A stretch of 64,000 nt of DNA, from positions 983,785 through 1,047,784 of the forward strand of contig KV748186.1 in assembly GCA_001692895.1 (NCBI GenBank), written 5' to 3'. Each line of letters begins with the position of its first letter. The stretch's first letter is position 1. The stretch is from Cenococcum geophilum 1.58. Its lineage: Eukaryota > Ascomycota > Dothideomycetes > Gloniales > Gloniaceae. Both the position numbers and the translations under genes were made by a program. The notes below the pieces were generated by a model, which worked only from the letters and a program-made list of their open reading frames with translations, searched no databases and was not told the origin of the DNA. This document shows, piece by piece, positions 59,901 to 64,000 of this stretch.

Positions 59901-61214
59901 GAGTAGGTAATACGCTGGTTCTATAACACCTTTATAACAGCGCCGCTCCTATAATACTATACGCTAGGCCTACTAACCTAGTTAAAAACTAATGCCTTAA
60001 TATAAGGCCTAGTAGCTATTATATTATAGCTATTTAAAGATAGCCTTTAGTATCTAATACCCTTTTAATTTAGAAAGCTTTTACTAGTAGAGCGTAATTA
60101 TAAGACCTATAATTAGGAGCTACTAGCTATTATAAAAGCTTTTAAGTATTAGAGATACTATATTAAGGGGCTATTAAGCTGCCTAAAAGTGCTTATAGAT
60201 TATAATAATCTAAAGGGTTTTATAAAAGTAAAAGCCCTTAATAGACGGTAAGCTAGATAGGCTATAGTATTAGCTACCTATAACTTTATTATTAAGTATA
60301 GGGTAGGAAAAATAAACCTTATAGACGTGCTGTTAAGGTAACCCCTAGGCGTAGGGGTCCGCTAAAAAAGATACTATACTACTACTACTTTAAAGGACTT
60401 TAGGAATATAAGGCTACTAACCTAAGATAAAAGTTTTATTAGGTATATAGGAAAGCAAGCCTTCTATAAAGGTATTGTTTTTATAGCTATAAGCTAGTAA
60501 CCTAATAGCGGTATACCTAGGTAATAAGTATTATAGTTTAACTAGGTAACCTATATATATACCGTTAAGTAGCGTATAATAAGGACCTAAGTTAGAGAAG
60601 TAAGTACTTAAGAGAGTGCTTATAAGTCTAGTACGGAAACAGTTATTAAGCTTATTAAAGGACTTTAAATTAAAAAATAACTTTATGCTATAAAAGCGCA
60701 GCAATAGCGTAAATACGGCAAGATACCGTTAACGCGCCTACTTAAAGCTAGTATAGTAGTTTAATTCCGCTAGACTACTTTATTACCACAGGAGGTTATA
60801 TATACCCCTAGACCCAGCAGTTTATATAAAGCTCCTATAGATCTACTATAATAATGCTCTAGCTAGCTACTTTAGTAAGAAAAAGACTCTAAATCTACTC
60901 TCGTATAAGTACTACTAGCTTAGTATAAATATAGACGTTATAAACTATATCTCTACCTATAATATATACTAATATATATACACGCCTTAATATTACCCTT
61001 ATAGCGAGCTTTAAGCGCTACCTTACCTAGACTAGCCGTGGCAGGAGATTATAATAGACTTTATTATAGGCCTACTACCTAGTAGATAAGGTAATAGTGT
61101 ATATAACATAATATATATAGTAGTTAACCGCTATATTAAAATAGCCTTATATCTACTAATAGTAAAAACTATTACTATAACTAAACTTATAGATATCTTC
61201 CTTAATAAAGTAGT
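56942..61214 (+). mobile_element. Gypsy element G, 3' side cut by element H, broken
   Basis: A Ty3/Gypsy element on the plus strand. A probable LTR start TGTTAGGCCG lies at 56942, and a CpG-rich promoter-like stretch follows with a TATA box (CCTATAAAATATAG, about 57003-57016). Then gag (about 57370-58500, with a zinc knuckle near 58325-58380), protease (about 58530-58800), reverse transcriptase (about 59150-59700), RNase H (about 60060-60330) and integrase zinc-binding and core regions (about 60450-61210). The sequence stops within the integrase where the LTR of element H begins. The LTR length cannot be fixed, because the other copy is outside the window. Dozens of breaks. Confidence 0.85.
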
Positions 61215-61429
61215 TGTGAGGGGATCTTATAGACAGGGGGCTATAAGGACACGATTGGAATAAGATAGATTAGTGAGAGAGACGAATCCTTAAGGAGGTA
61301 AGGCCTCTAAGATCGTGGAGACTATATACTACGGGCACGTGCCTCCGGCACGTGACCGGCGACCATCCGAGGGGCGTCCGGGGGTTGTCCTGAGGGCAAC
61401 CCGAGGTATCCGCAATAATATCCCTTACA
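61215..61429 (-). repeat. Element H LTR (3' LTR in element orientation)
   Basis: 215 bp, TGTGAGGGGATC to ATCCCTTACA, GC-rich and largely free of RIP. It contains CACGTGCC/GGCACGTG as a hairpin with two E-box-like CACGTG sites (61336-61354) and a second stem GGGTTGTCC/GGGCAACCC (about 61382-61402). The promoter of LTR elements lies in the LTR; binding by a bHLH factor is only an inference from the motif. Confidence 0.85.
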
Positions 61430-61430
61430 T

Positions 61431-61445
61431 TGCCCCCCCCCTTCT
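61431..61445 (-). other. Polypurine tract of element H
   Basis: Minus-strand AAGGGGGGGGGCAA lies directly inside the LTR. It sets the orientation of H as minus. Confidence 0.75.
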
Positions 61446-62479
61446 TACGGTCGGCCCCCGATCGCCATTACCTTATGGTAGGGAGATTATAAGGGCTTAT
61501 CCCGGAAGAGGTTCGGAGAGATATTGGAGAGGTGTTGGTATGCCGCTGTATATTATCTATCTATCTAACCCCTACTTTAAACTCCTAAAAAACCTTAATA
61601 AGGGAAAAACGTAACTAGAGAAAAGACGTAAGGATTACTAGGAGACCTATTAGAAGTCTACTAGAAGCATACCGGTAACTACCTAGGCTAATATAGGGAT
61701 TTTTATATAACTCTGCTTCTAAGCCTTTATGCCGGTTTATAATTAATTACAAGTGTTATAGGCAATTTAATGTTCCAATATAGTTCTATAGAACCTTTTG
61801 GTATAGGATTTAACGTACAGAGCCTTAGCTTGCCGTCGTCTTTAACTACTAAGATATGGTCTATAATTCTTTCTTATAATCCTTTTCTTATAATCCTTTA
61901 CGTCACTAACATATTACTCCCGTATTTGCCCTTAGGCTATTAGATACGGTTAAGGTATTAATTAGTCAGTTAAAGAGACTTATCTCTTAAGATTTAGTAT
62001 ATATAGTTTTAAATCTGGTGGTCCTATGCCGTATATTTAGCGTAGCTCTACTACCTAGCAAATAGGGACATTTCGCGATAGCAATTGTAGCTATTATACG
62101 ATTGTTAAGAACGTCTATGACGTTATTCTTTAATACTATAGTATTATTTTAGGTCTAATTTAACCTATATACGTCTTTAATTTAATGTCTTAATTGCCTT
62201 CCCCTGGCTGCGTAGTTAGTTTTTATAAGAAAGTAATAGTTAAATGACTTATACGCGTGTTTCCTTCCTTCTAAATAGCGCTATTGTAACGGAGTTATAT
62301 CGGTAAGGTTGCGGCTATTTACCGGAAGGGTATTGGACAGTAAAGTATAAGGACACCTTTGCTTATTAAGCAGCTCCTTTTCCTTAACACCTTACTTTCC
62401 CATTATTAACCTTCGTCCAATTTTGGACGTATCTTCGATATATTATTAAGATTTTCTTCTTTTCCATTAATAATTCAAT

Positions 62480-63800
62480 ATGCCTCTTCGTTCTCCTGCT
62501 AACTACTCTTCTAAGTAGATTTTACAGCGTATCCTAGCCCTACCTTTGCATATAAAACCCCAACCTCCGCTAACTCGCAACTAGTGCTGGTCCTGCCTAA
62601 ATAATTTTGCCTACACGTCTTCGAAAGACTAGAAATCTGATAATAGGATTCTAAAGGCTTGTAATAAGACGCACTGCGTTAGATCCAATACCTTTAGTCC
62701 TTATAATCGATGCATACGTACTAAGAGCGGTAGTTGCGTTAAGGTAAGCTTTTCTATTCTTAATAGATTTCCATTGCTGACTTTAAGCTTTAATAGCCTG
62801 GGCCTAAGTGGCGACGTTCCTTTAATGTCTTTAACTACTACATCGCCCAGGCTCTCTCTTATTCTAGCGTAAATGCTAAACGACTTAGCCGAATTTAAGA
62901 CTATGCTACGGCTATCTACACTGCCTATAATTCCTAGTAAGCCAGCCAGTAACGCCTAATATAAGAGTAAGGTTGGTATACTAAGGATAGGGTAAAAGAT
63001 AGGGGTAATAAGAAGAAGGTTGCTATCTACTATAGGAAGGAGTTTACATATACGCGTTAAGTTTCAAAAGAGCATAATATAATACGTTATTAGGTAGGTT
63101 ACCCTTCAGATACCTACTAGATAGGTAACTAATAGTTACTGTAGTAAGGTCTTGGTGGTTCTAAACTATATTAGCCAGCTAATATCTCTGTTTATTCTAG
63201 GCTTAAGCGTATCTTTATTGACTATAAGCTTACGCCGTAAGAGCTTCGTTAGTATTGGTTTGGACCTAATATTAGTGTTAAGCGTTTAAGAGTCTCTGCT
63301 CTAGCTATACCTTATTGTCCTACCCCTGTTTTTATACCTACTCATACGCCTACTAAGGCATCTAGATCCCATTCTTATCAGCCATCACTTAGTGGCCCGA
63401 TAGATACTAATCCTACTCCTAATAATAAGGCGTAGTGGCTTTTTAGATTGGGCATTTATAGTTTAGACTTTTAGGATTCGTTCTTATATATAGTAGTAAT
63501 CAAGGACCTTAATTAGGTGCTTAGGAAGGCCTTATAAGGCTTTTAGAAAGGGCTTAGAAGCCCTAGGAATAATATTCCTAATATAGATTAATAAATAGGA
63601 ATGCAATTCTAGCAAAATGCCCTATTAACTCTATGCTATATACATAAAAAGGCTAAGGACCCGTCCTGCCTTAAGCTGTAGCCCTATCCCTATAGTTTCC
63701 GGAGCCTATCCGTTCCATATCCGATTTAACCTATTTACTCTTTTTACAAGCTTTCTTTATAGGTCGCGATAACACCATAGTATTAGAGCGCTTTCTACGA
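62480..63800 (+). pseudogene. Degraded cysteine-rich frame antisense to element H pol
   Basis: From ATG at 62480 (MPLRSPANYSSK) a plus-strand frame can be followed with relatively few stops for about 430 codons. Residues about 35-100 are cysteine-rich (CWSCLNNFAY, ACNKTHC, YNRCIRTKSGSCVKVSFSI). The remainder has no recognised domain. AT-rich and pyrimidine-rich DNA precedes the ATG. It lies in the interval between the H integrase end and its 3' LTR, on the opposite strand. It may be an accessory gene of the element or a host gene or other relict trapped there. I do not recognise the family. The stops make it a pseudogene. Confidence 0.5.
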
Positions 63801-63829
63801 CTTATAAATTATAAACCTTAGTCCTAATA

Positions 63830-64000
63830 TTCTTTTAGAATATCTTTATAATAATTAAGGTAATCCTCTGGTTCCTATATAGAGTCCTTAGCGGGCTAGC
63901 CTAGCCATTTAACTTTAAATTAAAGCTTGTTCTTAACAGACTTATAGCGTAGTATAGCTTTAACCTCATACCGCTCGCCCACCACTTTAGGGTGTTCAAT
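63830..64000 (-). pseudogene. Element H integrase C-terminal chromodomain (partial)
   Basis: Reading leftwards from the window edge, the minus strand gives a chromodomain-like stretch (VVGERYEVKAILRYKS, KVKWLG, then EPEDYLNYYKDI). Chromodomains at the integrase end direct chromoviral Gypsy elements to marked chromatin. The frame is cut by the window edge and broken. Confidence 0.75.

Larger units (their letters stand above)
61215..64000 (-). mobile_element. Gypsy element H, partial (continues beyond window), broken
   Basis: An LTR at 61215-61429 is followed rightwards by a polypurine tract (as CCCCCCCCC on the plus strand), about 2.4 kb of sequence containing a plus-strand cysteine-rich frame, and then a chromodomain-bearing integrase end on the minus strand (about 64000-63830). 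It is therefore a chromoviral Gypsy element in minus orientation with an unusually long interval between pol and the 3' LTR. It inserted into the integrase of G. The flank left of the LTR is GTAGT (61210-61214). The second LTR lies outside, so completeness and target duplication cannot be judged. RIP is visible in the interior, little in the LTR. Confidence 0.78.

Noticed and set aside
61215-61429. Solo LTR
   Set aside because: The flanks GTAGT and TTGCC do not match, a polypurine tract adjoins the inner edge, and integrase sequence of the right orientation follows. It is one end of a longer element.
61315-61614. Open frame of 99 codons on the plus strand
   Set aside because: Two thirds are the LTR and polypurine tract of element H. 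It is open only because the LTR escaped RIP. No family resemblance.

Overview
This window looks like a transposon graveyard from the AT-rich, repeat-dense part of a filamentous ascomycete (Pezizomycotina) genome. Three things point there. The sequence is saturated with TpA and poor in CpA/TpG, and paired repeats differ almost only by transitions, which is the mark of repeat-induced point mutation (RIP). The element types are typical of these fungi: Tad1-like LINEs, chromodomain Gypsy elements, a Copia element and a Fot1/pogo transposon. The only host-type gene recognised is a wrecked fungal-type FunK1 kinase. No intact protein gene, tRNA or rRNA was found.

Layout. 258-663: foldback MITE. 2580-8110: degraded Tad1-like LINE (minus). 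8605-16703: Gypsy element A (minus; 210-bp LTRs; 5-bp target duplication), with a 5'-truncated LINE inserted at 13633-15528. 16845-17292 and 17711-17948: two more MITEs. 18517-18972: nested minisatellite. 19800-21870: FunK1 kinase pseudogene. 21937-22083: small foldback MITE. 22150-22350: 34-bp minisatellite. 22352-38849: a three-level nest, in which Gypsy C (plus) has its 5' LTR split by Gypsy B (minus, 22558-31017), and the LTR of B is split by a Fot1-like transposon (22720-24833). 38855-42620: unidentified degraded minus-strand coding-like sequence. 42650-45200: truncated Gypsy D (plus), with a well-preserved solo LTR inside it. 45640-48630: a degraded antisense cysteine-rich frame and GC-rich minisatellites. 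48630-56915: Gypsy relict E (same family as A), interrupted by a Copia element F (49562-55991) and a 406-bp MITE. 56942-61214: Gypsy G (plus), cut at its integrase by element H (minus), which starts at 61215 and runs off the window.

The interest lies in the stratigraphy and not in any working pathway. Empty sites within the window prove the order of several insertions. Foldback elements share ACGTA termini and TA target duplications. Two Gypsy elements (D and H) seem to carry a cysteine-rich frame antisense to pol, downstream of pol. Domain assignments come from reading translations by eye. Boundaries given by matched repeats and target duplications are exact; those given as 'about' are estimates.
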